This document shows positions 9,838 through 19,477 of a DNA stretch of 64,000 bases, piece by piece; the first letter of the stretch is position 1; each line of letters opens with the position of its first letter. The notes beneath the pieces are model-generated. The model was not told the origin of the DNA, ran no database searches, and worked only from the letters and a program-made list of their open reading frames with translations. The position numbers and the translations under genes are program-made. Source of the DNA: Roseovarius mucosus (GTDB taxonomy: Bacteria > Pseudomonadota > Alphaproteobacteria > Rhodobacterales > Rhodobacteraceae); NCBI RefSeq assembly GCF_002080415.1, contig NZ_CP020474.1, positions 930,001-994,000 on the forward strand, given 5' to 3'.

Positions 9838-12054
9838 TCATGCCCCTCCCGGCCCGGTGCCCGCCGCCTGCGCCAGATGCGCCAGCACCTGATCGCGCGG
9901 CCCGTCCACCGCCATCCGCCCGGCTTGCAGAATAAGTGTCCGGCTTGTCAGGCTCAGGATCGGCATCCGGTGCGTCGCGATCACCGCCGTGCGCCCCTTC
10001 AGCCATGTCTCCAACCGGCTGACCAGCGTGCGCTCCAGCGTCTGATCCAGCGCCGCCGTCGGCTCGTCCAACAGGCACACCGCCGGGTCCTGCAACCATA
10101 GCCGCGCCCAGCCAATGCTCTGCCGCTGTCCTTGGCTCAGCCCTTGACCGCCGTCCAGTATCTCGAGGTCCAACCCCTTGGGATGCCCGCGCACAAAGGG
10201 CCCCAAACCGGCAAAATCCAGCGCCTGCATCAGCCGCGCGTCATCGCGCTCCAGCAAGGTCAGGTTCAGGTTCTCGCGCAGGCTGCCGGTGAACAGCCGC
10301 ACATCCTGCCCCAGATAGCCGATCATCCGCCGCAAATCGCGCGGCGCGATCTGCCCCATATCGGTGCCATCCAGCATCAATCGCCCCCGGCTTGGGGCAT
10401 AAAGCCCTGACAAGAGCTTGAGAAAGGTCGATTTGCCAGACCCGTTGGTGCCCAGCACCGCCACCACCTGACCGGGTTGAATGATCAACCCCGGAATATC
10501 CAGCACCGGCGCTCCGCCTGCGTCATAGGCAAACTGCACCTCGCGCAGCTCATAGGCGCCGGTCAACGCCGTGCGCCGCAAATAGCTGCGCCCCTCGCCC
10601 TCGTCCTGATCCGCCAGCGCAATCGCATCCAACCCCACCAGCGCCGATTTCACATTTCCCCAGCGTGCCAGCGTGCTCGAAAGCTGCGTCAGCGGCCCCA
10701 GTGTGCGGCTGGTCAAAATCCCCACGGCGATGATCGAACCCACAGTAAACTCGCCCGCGAACACCAGATAAGAGCCAAGGATCACCGCCACGATATAAGT
10801 CGCCTGCTGCACCGCCTGCGCCCAGAAACTCAGCACCGATCCCAGCCGCCGCTGCTCGCTCGACTTGATCGCCTGAAGCGCCGTCAACTCGCCCCAAATC
10901 CGGCGAAACCGGTCCTCGGCCCGCTGCGTCTTGAGCGTATCCAACTCGAATATCGCCTCATGCAACAGCCGCGCCCCCCGCGCGCTCGCCCCCTGCATCT
11001 CTTGCGTCAGCCGCATCATCCGGCGTTGCAACAAGAAACCGGGCAGAACCATGATCACCCCGCCCAGGATCAAGACCCAAACCACATTGCCCGCAATCGA
11101 CGCCACCAGCGCCAGAAACACCACGATGAACGGCAAATCCGTCAGCGTGCCAATGGTCGAGGCGGTAAAGAACTCCCGTACCGATCCGAATTCCCGCATC
11201 GCCGAGAATATCTGCGACGGGCTCTTGCTCGCAATCTCGGACCGCATCCCAAGAATACGGTCCATCAGAATTCGCTGCACATTGAGTTCGATCTGCCGCC
11301 CGGCCCCGTCCATCAACTGCGCCCGCGCAATTTTCAGCGCGGCTTCCATCACCAGCGCAAGACCCGCCCCCGCCGCCAATACCCACAGCGTCGCCTCAGA
11401 TTGATGCGGGATCACCCGGTCGTAAACCTGAAGCGCAAAAAGCGCGACCGCCACCGCCAGAATATTGGCCACGAAAGAGCCAAGCGCCACCTCTGCAATA
11501 TGCCGCCGGAACCCGGCAAACTGGCTCCAGAACCAATGCGGCGCGGCCTCGGGCGCATCATGCGCGCGGCTCAGGCTTTGCACCGGGGCATCGGCCCGCA
11601 CCACAAGGCCGGTAAAGAACGGCTCGAACTCGGCCAGCGGCACCTCGGCGCGCTGATCGGCGCAGGTGGTGTCGTGGATCGTCAACACGCTGCCCGCCTG
11701 TGACAGCACCAGCACGAATTGCCCGCTCGTCATCTGCGCCAGCGCCGGCCATTGATCAGGATGCGGATGCGCCACCGGCTTGACCCGCGCCATCAGCCCC
11801 GCCGCCTCCAACCCATCGGCCAGGGCGCGCGGTTGCGGCTGGTCAGTAGGGCCACCCCCCGCCTTGCTGGCGATCATCGCCTCCAGAATATCGCGCTCGA
11901 CCGCTTCGATACCCAAAAGCGCGGCATAGGCCACCCCCAGTTTCGCCCGCGCCACAGCCCGCTCACCAAACCGCGCTGGCGCAGGTTGTGGGCCACTTGC
12001 CTCACCCCCGCGCGCGCCGGTCGTGATCGTCAGGGCGACGGGGGCCTTGGTCAA
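9838..12054 (-). CDS. Type I secretion ABC transporter (permease-ATPase)
   Basis: A 738-residue exporter with three parts. The N-terminal C39-like domain (about 30-150) lacks the peptidase catalytic Cys, so it resembles the degenerate recognition domain of LapB/HlyB exporters. A six-helix membrane domain spans about 180-470. The nucleotide-binding domain (about 505-720) carries Walker A GTNGSGKST, signature LSQGQRQ and Walker B VCLLDEPTAALD. It should move unfolded substrates straight to the outside with the HlyD and TolC-like partners. Its start overlaps the stop of the TolC-like gene (ATGA). The adjacent Ig-repeat protein is the obvious substrate (inference from context). Confidence 0.95.
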   Translation of the reverse strand: MTKAPVALTITTGARGGEASGPQPAPARFGERAVARAKLGVAYAALLGIEAVERDILEAMIASKAGGGPTDQPQPRALADGLEAAGLMARVKPVAHPHPDQWPALAQMTSGQFVLVLSQAGSVLTIHDTTCADQRAEVPLAEFEPFFTGLVVRADAPVQSLSRAHDAPEAAPHWFWSQFAGFRRHIAEVALGSFVANILAVAVALFALQVYDRVIPHQSEATLWVLAAGAGLALVMEAALKIARAQLMDGAGRQIELNVQRILMDRILGMRSEIASKSPSQIFSAMREFGSVREFFTASTIGTLTDLPFIVVFLALVASIAGNVVWVLILGGVIMVLPGFLLQRRMMRLTQEMQGASARGARLLHEAIFELDTLKTQRAEDRFRRIWGELTALQAIKSSEQRRLGSVLSFWAQAVQQATYIVAVILGSYLVFAGEFTVGSIIAVGILTSRTLGPLTQLSSTLARWGNVKSALVGLDAIALADQDEGEGRSYLRRTALTGAYELREVQFAYDAGGAPVLDIPGLIIQPGQVVAVLGTNGSGKSTFLKLLSGLYAPSRGRLMLDGTDMGQIAPRDLRRMIGYLGQDVRLFTGSLRENLNLTLLERDDARLMQALDFAGLGPFVRGHPKGLDLEILDGGQGLSQGQRQSIGWARLWLQDPAVCLLDEPTAALDQTLERTLVSRLETWLKGRTAVIATHRMPILSLTSRTLILQAGRMAVDGPRDQVLAHLAQAAGTGPGGA

Positions 12055-13358
12055 ATCCGGCTCCCCTCCGCCAGCACGCCCAAATGCCGCGCCAGTTCCA
12101 GCCGCGCCAGCGCCAGTTCGTATTTCAGGGCCAGCGCGCGCGCTTGCCGCTGGGCAAAGGTCTCATAGACACCAACCACATCCATGACATCACGCTGCCC
12201 GGCATCGTATTGCGCTTGGAAAAGATCAAGATTGGCCTTGGCAGTATCGCGCAGCGTGCTTGCCTCGCCCACCTGCCGCGACAGGGCGCTCAACTGCCCC
12301 TCCAGCCGCTGCACAACCCGGTTGCTATCCTCATCCGCCTGCGCGCGGCGGCGCTTGGCGGCTTCTTTATCGGCGTCCACCGCCTTCAATTGCGCCCCGG
12401 TGCCCAAACCCAGCAATTGTTCGGACCGCAGGTTCAGCCCAAAACTCGTGTCGCCATTGCCAACCGTGCCCCCCGCCGTCAATCCGGGCAAGAAACCCGC
12501 CCGCGCCATCACCGCCTCAGCGGTGTCGCGTTCGGCCTCGGCCATGGCGCGCAGAACGTCCAAGGATTGCACAGACCCCGCGTCAACCGGCACCTCCGAC
12601 AGGCCCGTCACCCCCCCAAGGGGCCGCGCCGCCATGGCGTTCAATTCTGCCAGCGCCGTGGCTTCGGCCTCTTGCTGCCCAGCCATCACCTCGCGGATTT
12701 CCGCCAGACGCGAGCGCAGGATATTGAGGTCAGACATATCCGATACGCCGCCCTTGACCCGCTCCGACATGATCCATTCAAAATGGCTCATATCCTCCAG
12801 CGTGCGCCGTTCCAGCACCAGCCGCTCGCGCGCCTGCGCCGCATCCAGATAGAGCGAGAGCGCCTCGAACACGCGCCCGTTCACATCCTCGGCCAGCGTC
12901 ACGGCGGCCACCTCGACATCGGCCTTGGCAAAGTCGCGCTCCGCCTTTTTGCGGCCGTTGTCGAACAACACCTGCTCGACGATCAACTGGCTGACCAGAT
13001 CGCTCAGACTGGTCAGGCTGATATTGGGCCCAACGCGCGGCAACCAGTTCTTGGATGCCGCCTCGGCGCGCAACCGCGCACTCAGCAAATCCGCTTCGGC
13101 ACTGCGGCTATAGGCGGCCAAAACCGATCCAGCGACCTGATCAAAACTGCTGCCCGGCGCCAAAACCGATCGGCGCGCCTGCAAATCGCGGATGATCTCG
13201 GAACCTGCGGCCTCTTTGGCCCGCGCCACCTCATCCGGGCGAAGGTCTGGCCCTGCGGCGGCGCGTGACACTTCGGCATCGCTACCGTCGTCGCGCCAAC
13301 ACCCTGCAAGCGCCAAACAGACCCCCGCAAGCAAAAAGCCCCTCGTTACAGTCCCCAT
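12051..13358 (-). CDS. TolC-family outer-membrane lipoprotein of the T1SS
   Basis: A 435-residue outer-membrane efflux protein. The start at MGTVTRGFLLAG is preferred over a longer reading because GGAGG sits seven bases upstream. The N-terminus is then a lipoprotein signal with lipobox LALAGC. The rest is alpha-helical with two repeats typical of TolC/OEP proteins, including the ISLTSLSDLVSQLIVEQVLFD and LNLRSEQLLGLG regions. The product should form the outer-membrane tunnel for the exporter. It is the first gene of the tolC-abc-hlyD operon, about 75 bp downstream of the adhesin gene, probably co-regulated with it. Confidence 0.9.
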   Translation of the reverse strand: MGTVTRGFLLAGVCLALAGCWRDDGSDAEVSRAAAGPDLRPDEVARAKEAAGSEIIRDLQARRSVLAPGSSFDQVAGSVLAAYSRSAEADLLSARLRAEAASKNWLPRVGPNISLTSLSDLVSQLIVEQVLFDNGRKKAERDFAKADVEVAAVTLAEDVNGRVFEALSLYLDAAQARERLVLERRTLEDMSHFEWIMSERVKGGVSDMSDLNILRSRLAEIREVMAGQQEAEATALAELNAMAARPLGGVTGLSEVPVDAGSVQSLDVLRAMAEAERDTAEAVMARAGFLPGLTAGGTVGNGDTSFGLNLRSEQLLGLGTGAQLKAVDADKEAAKRRRAQADEDSNRVVQRLEGQLSALSRQVGEASTLRDTAKANLDLFQAQYDAGQRDVMDVVGVYETFAQRQARALALKYELALARLELARHLGVLAEGSRI

Positions 13359-13433
13359 ACATAGTCCTCCGACCGTTCCGGCCTTGTCTTTGGAGACGCG
13401 CACCCCGGCACGGGCGCGCGTCCCTGTCCGGCA

Positions 13434-16400
13434 TCAGGTGACGATCTGGATATCCTCATCCACCACGACCGTGGCATCATTGCCCAGCGTGTAGATGTCA
13501 TAGGTCTGACCGTCGATCTGTGTGCGGCCTGCGGCCTCGGCCCCGGTCAGCGTCACGCGGTCATCCGCGCCCCCCTGAACCAGAACCGTATCGCTATTGC
13601 CCGAAAGCGCCAGAACCTGCTCTTCGGTCAGGCTCAATTGCGCCTGATCGCCAAACCGCAGATCAATCGTCTCGATGTCAAAGGCGCTAAGATTGGGATT
13701 GGCGATGTTCACAACCGATGTGCTGGTCTCATCCAGCACGACATAGGTGCTCGCGGTATTGCCCCCGGCATCTGTGCTGGTCACCACCAATTGCGAGCCA
13801 TCCGATACCGGTGCCAACTGGCCTGCCCCGTTGAGAAAGAAGTAATCCGTCTCGCCGGTGAATTGGTTGGCCTGCTCACCCAGTGCCAATTCGCGCACAT
13901 TGCCGCCCGCATCGACCTGATGAATGCTCACATCGTCCGCGCTCGTTTCCACCGTGGCATTGCGATAGCCGTCGCCCTGCCGGAAATAGCCCACGATCCC
14001 CGGTGTCTCAGGCGCGACCATATCGAGCGTCAGGCTGCTCGTGATCTGATGCGTATTGCCTGCCCCATCGGTCGCAAAAACCACCATCGGGGCTTGACCA
14101 TCCTGCCGGGGAATATCCGCAGTGGGCAAGCTTACAGACCAGTTGCCTGCCGCATCGACCACCGCCTGATAGGTCCGGCCAAAAACCCGCACCTCGGCGC
14201 TTGATCCCGGCTCCACCTGCCCGGTCAGAGTAACACCTGCCGCCGCCTCAGAGATGTTGATGATGTTGTCCGATGTCACCGGCCCATCCTGGCTCAGCTC
14301 ATTGACCAAGGTATCGACCCGCACCGTATCGGTGAGGAATGCGATATTTCCCGCCGGATCGGTCACATCGACCCGCAACGCAACGTCGCGCTCGCCGGGT
14401 GCAATCTCATTGGGGCCAAAGCGTGCCACCCAATTTCCATTGGCCGCCACCTGCGCCTCGTGCTGCACCCCGTCGATGGTGACAAATACCCGGCTGCCCG
14501 GCTCGATCGTGCCGGTGACGTTGAAACCACCCGTCGCGATGTCATTATTGATGACATCGCGCCCATCGGCCCCAATCGCAAGGTTCAGATCGCTGAGGCT
14601 AAGGTTGTCGACCTGCGTATCCACGCGCACCGTCGCCTCGACCTCGGTCGGATTGCCTGCCGCATCGACCGTGCGCGCGCTCACCTCGGGCACATGCGTG
14701 CCACGCGTGATCTCGGCGCTTTCATAGCGGCTCTGCCAACGACCTGCGCCATCGGCCTGCACCGTATGCTCCACCCCGTCGAGACTGACAATCACGGTTG
14801 CCCCGACATCAGCCGTGCCGGTGACCAGCACGCCAGCATCCGCCTCGGCCCCATTGATCACGCCGTCGCCACCAATCGCCCCCGCGTTCAGCGTCAAAAG
14901 ACCGGCCTCGGTATCCACACTCACCGCTTGGCGCAACTCGCTGACATTGCCTGCGGCATCCGTGGCCACCGCCACGATATCACCGGTATAAGTGCCGCCC
15001 GCGATCTGCGCGCCCGTAAAGCTCGCGGTCCAGCGGCCATCCGCCGCCACCACGGCATCCACCATCGCCGTGCCAAAGGTCAGGCGCACCGTCGAGCCCG
15101 GCTCGACCGTGCCGCTCATCGTAAAGCCATCGCCCTGCTCAGCTGCGTTGATCACACCATCGGCCCCACCGGGCGCACCGGTCATGCCGAAATCGCGCAC
15201 TTCGGTGTCAACACGCACCGAACCGCTTACATCGGCGCGATTGCCCGCTGCATCGACGGATACGGCCGTGACCGGGGCGTCATAGGTTCCCGCCGCCAGC
15301 GCGCTGCCCGCGACAGTGGCCACCCAAGCGCCCGACGCATTGGCAACCACATCCTGCGTCACGCCTGCGAATGTGACGGTCACTGTAGCCCCCGGCGTGG
15401 CAGTGCCGGTGATCGCCACCTGCCCGCCCGTTTCGACAAGGTTCACCGTGCCGTCGCCCCCGACCGTATCGGTCGCAAGACTCAGATCATTGGCCTCGGT
15501 ATCCACACTCACCGCTTGGCGCAATTCGCTGACATTGCCTGCGGCATCCGTGGCGACCGCCACGATATCACCGGTATAGGTGCCGCCCGCAATCTGCGCG
15601 CCGGTGAATGTCGCGGTCCAGCGGCCATCCGCCGCCACCGCCGCATCCACCACTGCCGTGCCAAAGGTCAGGCGCACCGTCGAGCCCGGCTCGACCGTGC
15701 CGCTCATCGTAAAGCCATCGCCCTGCTCAGCGGCGTTGATCACACCATCGGCCCCACCGGGCGCACCGGTCATGCCGAAATCGCGCACTTCAGTGTCAAC
15801 GCGGAATGTCCCTGTGGTGCTGCTGGCATTGCCCGCCGCATCAACAGTGGTTGCCGTCACCACAGTCTCATATTGCCCACCGGGCAGGGTGCCCGGATCA
15901 AATTCTGCTCGCCAGGTGCCATCTTCGCCCACGAGCACATCGCGGGATACACCCTCGACCGTCACCGTGACAGTGGCCCCCGGCGTCGAACTGCCGGTGA
16001 TTGCCACACCGGCCCCCTCTTCCACCAGATTGACAACACCATCGCCCCCAACCTCAGACGCGTTGATCACAATCGGATGCGGCACCGTATCAATCGCCAC
16101 AACATCCGTGACCACGGTCGAATTGCCAAACGCATCCGTCGCGGTGATCACCACCGCCACCTCGCGCTCGCCCCCGGGAATATCGGCAGGATCAAACACC
16201 ACTTCCCACTGACCATCCTCACCGATGACCGTGGTTTCGGTGACGCCCTCGATCACAACGGAAATCTCGGCCCCCGGTTCTCCGCTGCCGGTGATCTCGA
16301 TGCCGTCCTCATAGTCGTCGGCATTGACGATATCGTCGGTCGACACCACACCATCCTCGATCACCACCTCGGGCGGCGTGGTGTCGATCACCACCACCGG

Positions 16401-17204
16401 CCCTTCTAGCGTGGTCTCGGTGCCGTCAGGCTCTGTGACGACGACAACCACATCATGCTCGCCATCTTCGGGGAAGGTCTCGTCTTCGAACACGACCTCC
16501 CATTTCCCGTCTTCGTCAGCCTCAGTGGTGACCGTCTGATCGCCGATGGTCACATCCACCTCGGATCCCGGTTCGGCATCGCCGGTGATTGTGATCTTGG
16601 GATCATCCTGATCCCCGCCAATCGTGATCGTGCCATCCTCATTGACCGTGGGCTCGATCCGACCGCGGCCACCGCCACCATCGCCGCCGCCGCTACCGGC
16701 GACAACCGCTGCCGCAGCCCCCGCAGCCCCGACGCCGCCCAACCCCAAAAGACCGCCGCCCCCCAAAAAGGCCGCCCCCAGCATTGACACTTCGTCATCT
16801 TCAACCGGCCCCGTCACCTCGTTGCCGCCCAAAAAGATCAGCTCTTCATCCGGGCTCCATTTGGCCCAATTTTCGGTCGGGCCATACTGTGCATAGACCG
16901 GCCCATCGCCGCCCTCGCTCAGCGTCACCTCATTGAGATAACCGTCGGCGCTGATGAACAGCCGGCTCACAGGCGCCCCGGTTGCGGAATAATATCCCTC
17001 CAGCACAACCACCCTGCCATCTGACAGGTTGATCACAAGGTTAGAGCCATCCCGGGCATAACCCTGAATGTCCATTTGCCGAAGATTAAGAGAAATTTCT
17101 TGTCCGTTGCCCGCCGGAATGATGCTTACGCCATCTTGTCCCGGAATTGACCCACGCTGCGAATTGCCCGCATCTGTGCGAGCGACAAAATCAATCGCTT
17201 TCAT
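13434..17204 (-). CDS. Large Ig-like repeat surface protein (BapA-type), probable T1SS substrate
   Basis: A 1256-residue acidic protein. Residues 1-130 resemble the BapA/Lap prefix domain (ending near YGPTENWAKWSPDEELIFLG). A Gly/Ala-rich hydrophobic stretch spans about 139-172. About nine Ig-like repeats of roughly 98 residues follow (each with a xPGSxVxVTxxG core, a GxWxAxF segment and xxAxDxAGN before a VDT junction). A distinct C-terminal region ends TYDIYTLGNDATVVVDEDIQ and looks like a type I secretion target. No signal peptide and no RTX nonapeptides are seen. Two repeats are almost identical (see repeat entries). Inferred role: cell-surface adhesion or biofilm matrix, exported by the downstream T1SS. 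No strong ribosome binding site precedes the ATG. Confidence 0.85.
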   Translation of the reverse strand: MKAIDFVARTDAGNSQRGSIPGQDGVSIIPAGNGQEISLNLRQMDIQGYARDGSNLVINLSDGRVVVLEGYYSATGAPVSRLFISADGYLNEVTLSEGGDGPVYAQYGPTENWAKWSPDEELIFLGGNEVTGPVEDDEVSMLGAAFLGGGGLLGLGGVGAAGAAAAVVAGSGGGDGGGGRGRIEPTVNEDGTITIGGDQDDPKITITGDAEPGSEVDVTIGDQTVTTEADEDGKWEVVFEDETFPEDGEHDVVVVVTEPDGTETTLEGPVVVIDTTPPEVVIEDGVVSTDDIVNADDYEDGIEITGSGEPGAEISVVIEGVTETTVIGEDGQWEVVFDPADIPGGEREVAVVITATDAFGNSTVVTDVVAIDTVPHPIVINASEVGGDGVVNLVEEGAGVAITGSSTPGATVTVTVEGVSRDVLVGEDGTWRAEFDPGTLPGGQYETVVTATTVDAAGNASSTTGTFRVDTEVRDFGMTGAPGGADGVINAAEQGDGFTMSGTVEPGSTVRLTFGTAVVDAAVAADGRWTATFTGAQIAGGTYTGDIVAVATDAAGNVSELRQAVSVDTEANDLSLATDTVGGDGTVNLVETGGQVAITGTATPGATVTVTFAGVTQDVVANASGAWVATVAGSALAAGTYDAPVTAVSVDAAGNRADVSGSVRVDTEVRDFGMTGAPGGADGVINAAEQGDGFTMSGTVEPGSTVRLTFGTAMVDAVVAADGRWTASFTGAQIAGGTYTGDIVAVATDAAGNVSELRQAVSVDTEAGLLTLNAGAIGGDGVINGAEADAGVLVTGTADVGATVIVSLDGVEHTVQADGAGRWQSRYESAEITRGTHVPEVSARTVDAAGNPTEVEATVRVDTQVDNLSLSDLNLAIGADGRDVINNDIATGGFNVTGTIEPGSRVFVTIDGVQHEAQVAANGNWVARFGPNEIAPGERDVALRVDVTDPAGNIAFLTDTVRVDTLVNELSQDGPVTSDNIINISEAAAGVTLTGQVEPGSSAEVRVFGRTYQAVVDAAGNWSVSLPTADIPRQDGQAPMVVFATDGAGNTHQITSSLTLDMVAPETPGIVGYFRQGDGYRNATVETSADDVSIHQVDAGGNVRELALGEQANQFTGETDYFFLNGAGQLAPVSDGSQLVVTSTDAGGNTASTYVVLDETSTSVVNIANPNLSAFDIETIDLRFGDQAQLSLTEEQVLALSGNSDTVLVQGGADDRVTLTGAEAAGRTQIDGQTYDIYTLGNDATVVVDEDIQIVT
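14904..15218 (-). repeat. Adhesin Ig repeat, copy B of a near-identical pair
   Basis: This segment encodes an Ig-like unit beginning VRDFGMTGAPGGADGVINAA. It matches 15492-15806 almost base for base at a fixed offset of 588 bp (196 codons, two repeat lengths). The differences seen are mostly third-position changes. The other repeats in the gene are clearly more diverged. Confidence 0.85.
15492..15806 (-). repeat. Adhesin Ig repeat, copy A of a near-identical pair
   Basis: Near-identical counterpart of 14904-15218. The one-repeat gap between the copies points to duplication of a two-repeat block or gene conversion between alternating units. Confidence 0.85.
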
Positions 17205-17519
17205 AACACCACCACTCTGACCTCAGGGTTCGGCACTTTGGTGTGCCGATTTGTTTTATTGTGTCTTAATTATCTTTTTTCCGCCGCAATCGCTAGATGT
17301 TTTTGATCCCGCCCCCCCAAAATACGCCGCTTTTCCATAGATATGGACAGACTGAGTCTCTTTGAGCACGCCCCACCACACGGCTGAGACGATCAGAAAC
17401 CCCACAACACAATCAAACCGGACATAGCGCAGGCTGCTCCCAGACGGGGGGTTGACGGGCCGCGCGGCGATCCACACTGTCGGGCAGTTGTTCATTTTGC
17501 CATCACAGGACCCTTCCCC
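17205..17519. other. Divergent intergenic region (adhesin / argE)
   Basis: No supported gene. It contains an AT-rich tract (about 17249-17281) that is likely to hold the leftward adhesin promoter. A small hairpin CGGCAC-N6-GTGCCG (17231-17248) would lie in the adhesin 5' leader. The right half is GC-rich and should contain the argE promoter, which I could not place. Confidence 0.5.
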
Positions 17520-18683
17520 GTGACCACTCAGCTTTCCGATACCGTTGGCCTCCTGCGCGAGTTGATCGCGTTTCCCACGATTTCCGAACTCAGTAATCTC
17601 GACATGATCGCCTATCTCGGGCACCGCCTCGAATCCGCAGGCGCGCGCGTCGACATCTTTCACGACGATATCGGCCACAAGGCCAATCTCTTTGCCACCA
17701 TCGGGCCAGAGGTGGACGGCGGCATCGTGCTGTCAGGCCATTCCGATGTGGTGCCGGTGGCCGAACAGGATTGGGCCTCAGACCCGTTCGAACTGACCGA
17801 ACACGAGGGACGGCTCTATGGGCGCGGCACCTGCGACATGAAAGGCTTTATCGCGGCGGCCACCGCCATGGCCCCCTATTTCGCAGAGCGGGTGCGCGAC
17901 CGTCCCATTCACTTTGCCTTCACCTATGACGAGGAAGTCGGCTGTTTCGGTGCGCAGGCCTTGGTCGAAAGCCTGCGTGCCCGCAACCTGCGCCCCGGCG
18001 TGGCCATCATCGGCGAACCCACGATGATGCGCGTGATCGAAGGGCACAAGGGCTGCTATGAATACACCACCCATTTCTGCGGTTTGGCCGGGCACGGCTC
18101 TGCCCCGGACCGGGGCGTGAACGCGGTGGAATACGCGGTGCGCTACGTCAACCGCCTTCTGGAACTCAAAGAGGCGCTGCGCGCCCGCGCCCCCAAAGAC
18201 AGCCGCTTCGATCCGCCTTGGACCACAATCAACACCGGCTCGCTCAAGGGCGGCGTGGCGCATAACGTCATCGCCTCCAACGCCACCATTGAATGGGAGA
18301 TGCGCCCCGTTCAGGCCGCCGATGCCAATTTCGTCAAAGAGGACCTGCGCCGCTATTGCGAAGAAATGCTGCTCCCCCGCATGCGCGAGATTTGCCCCGA
18401 TGCCAGCGTCGTCACCGAAATCATCGGCGAGGTGGACGGGCTCGAACCCACCGATCTGAACGAAGCCCGCGACATCATGATGGAACTCACCGGCGCCAAT
18501 GGCGCAGATCTCGTGCCCTTCGGCACCGAGGCGGGGCTGTTCCAAAGCTATGGTATGTCGGCGGTCGTCTGCGGCCCCGGCTCGATTGATCAGGCGCACA
18601 AGCCCGACGAATACCTCTCGCTCGACCAACTCCAGCAATGTCTCGACATGTTGGGGCGCTTGGGCGATCGGCTTGGGCGCTGA
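17520..18683 (+). CDS. argE: Acetylornithine deacetylase
   Basis: A 387-residue M20-family metallohydrolase that removes the acetyl group from N-acetylornithine in arginine synthesis. The zinc-site motifs are present: SGHSDVVPV (near residue 77), GRGTCDMKGF, the catalytic pair in TYDEEVGCFGA, and EPTMMRVIEGHKG. The C-terminal segment GPGSIDQAHKPDEYL carries the last metal-binding His. The start is GTG 17520. Related M20 enzymes such as succinyl-diaminopimelate desuccinylase are possible alternatives, but length and motif spacing favour ArgE. It converges on trmB. Confidence 0.9.
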   Translation: MTTQLSDTVGLLRELIAFPTISELSNLDMIAYLGHRLESAGARVDIFHDDIGHKANLFATIGPEVDGGIVLSGHSDVVPVAEQDWASDPFELTEHEGRLYGRGTCDMKGFIAAATAMAPYFAERVRDRPIHFAFTYDEEVGCFGAQALVESLRARNLRPGVAIIGEPTMMRVIEGHKGCYEYTTHFCGLAGHGSAPDRGVNAVEYAVRYVNRLLELKEALRARAPKDSRFDPPWTTINTGSLKGGVAHNVIASNATIEWEMRPVQAADANFVKEDLRRYCEEMLLPRMREICPDASVVTEIIGEVDGLEPTDLNEARDIMMELTGANGADLVPFGTEAGLFQSYGMSAVVCGPGSIDQAHKPDEYLSLDQLQQCLDMLGRLGDRLGR

Positions 18684-18700
18684 GGGGCGCTCGTTGATCT

Positions 18701-18719
18701 GCGCGGCGCGCCGCCGCGC
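18701..18719. terminator. GC hairpin between argE and trmB
   Basis: GCGCGGC (18701-18707) pairs with GCCGCGC (18713-18719) across a 5-base loop, in the 36 bp between two convergent genes. There is no T-run, so termination is only a suggestion. Confidence 0.35.
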
Positions 18720-19433
18720 TTACACCCGCCGAAACGTCAGGTAATGCGGCACACGCCCTTCGCGCAGCGCCTTTTGCTCGTAGCGCGTCGAAATCCAATC
18801 CCCCCAAGGATTGCGCCAATCCGCAGGCCCCTCTGCCAGCCACTCAAAGCCCGCGCGCGGCACTTCCTCTAGGGTCTGGCGCACATAATCGGGAATATCC
18901 GTGGCCACACGGAAAATCGCACCCTTTTTCAACACCTTGGCCAGCGGTTCCAGATGCTCTTGCGTCACAAAGCGCCGCCTGTGGTGGCGCGCCTTGGGCC
19001 AGGGATCAGGATAAAGCAGAAACGCCCGTGACACCGACGCCTCGGGCAAAACATCAAACATATTGCGGACATCGCCGGGATATACCGCGACATTCTGTGT
19101 CTCTGCCGCCCGGATTTTCCCCAAGAGCATCGCCACACCGTTGATGAACGGCTCACAGCCGATGATCCCGACCTGCGGATTTTGCGCGGCCTGATGCACC
19201 ATATGCTCTCCGCCGCCAAACCCGATCTCAAGCCAGATCTCGCGGTCGCCGAAAAGCGACGGCAAATCAATTTCTTGCCGCTCGGGGTTCACATCCCAAT
19301 CGACGGCACCCGGTGACAATTTCGCTAGATCTTCGTCCAGATAGGTCTCTTGGCTTGGCCGCAGGGTCTTACCCTTGAACCGGCCATAAAAATTGCGCCA
19401 AGGCGCGCCTGTCGGATGTCTGTCTTGGCTCAT
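18720..19433 (-). CDS. trmB: tRNA (guanine-N7)-methyltransferase
   Basis: The 237-residue product is TrmB, which forms m7G46 in the tRNA variable loop using SAM. Visible features are the N-terminal YGRFKGKTL segment, the SAM-binding motif LEIGFGGGEHMV (about residues 90-101), and the conserved YPDPWPKARHHRRRF segment (about 141-155). The C-terminus ends in YLTFRRV. It lies 44 bp downstream of metK, the SAM synthetase gene, and is probably co-transcribed from the riboswitch-controlled metK promoter. Confidence 0.95.
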   Translation of the reverse strand: MSQDRHPTGAPWRNFYGRFKGKTLRPSQETYLDEDLAKLSPGAVDWDVNPERQEIDLPSLFGDREIWLEIGFGGGEHMVHQAAQNPQVGIIGCEPFINGVAMLLGKIRAAETQNVAVYPGDVRNMFDVLPEASVSRAFLLYPDPWPKARHHRRRFVTQEHLEPLAKVLKKGAIFRVATDIPDYVRQTLEEVPRAGFEWLAEGPADWRNPWGDWISTRYEQKALREGRVPHYLTFRRV

Positions 19434-19477
19434 GCAAACTTAAACTGGCGCGTGAAGATCACGCGCCAGCCCTCTGA

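Noticed and set aside
14460..16409. 649-codon open frame on the + strand opposite the adhesin gene
   Set aside because: It lies entirely antisense to the repeat-bearing gene, shows His/Arg/Ala-rich low-complexity translation repeating with the adhesin units, and has no ribosome binding site. Long antisense frames are expected in GC-rich DNA.
17256..17678. 140-codon - strand frame across the adhesin-argE gap
   Set aside because: Its left part overlaps the adhesin leader region and its right part is antisense to the start of argE; no ribosome binding site or family likeness.
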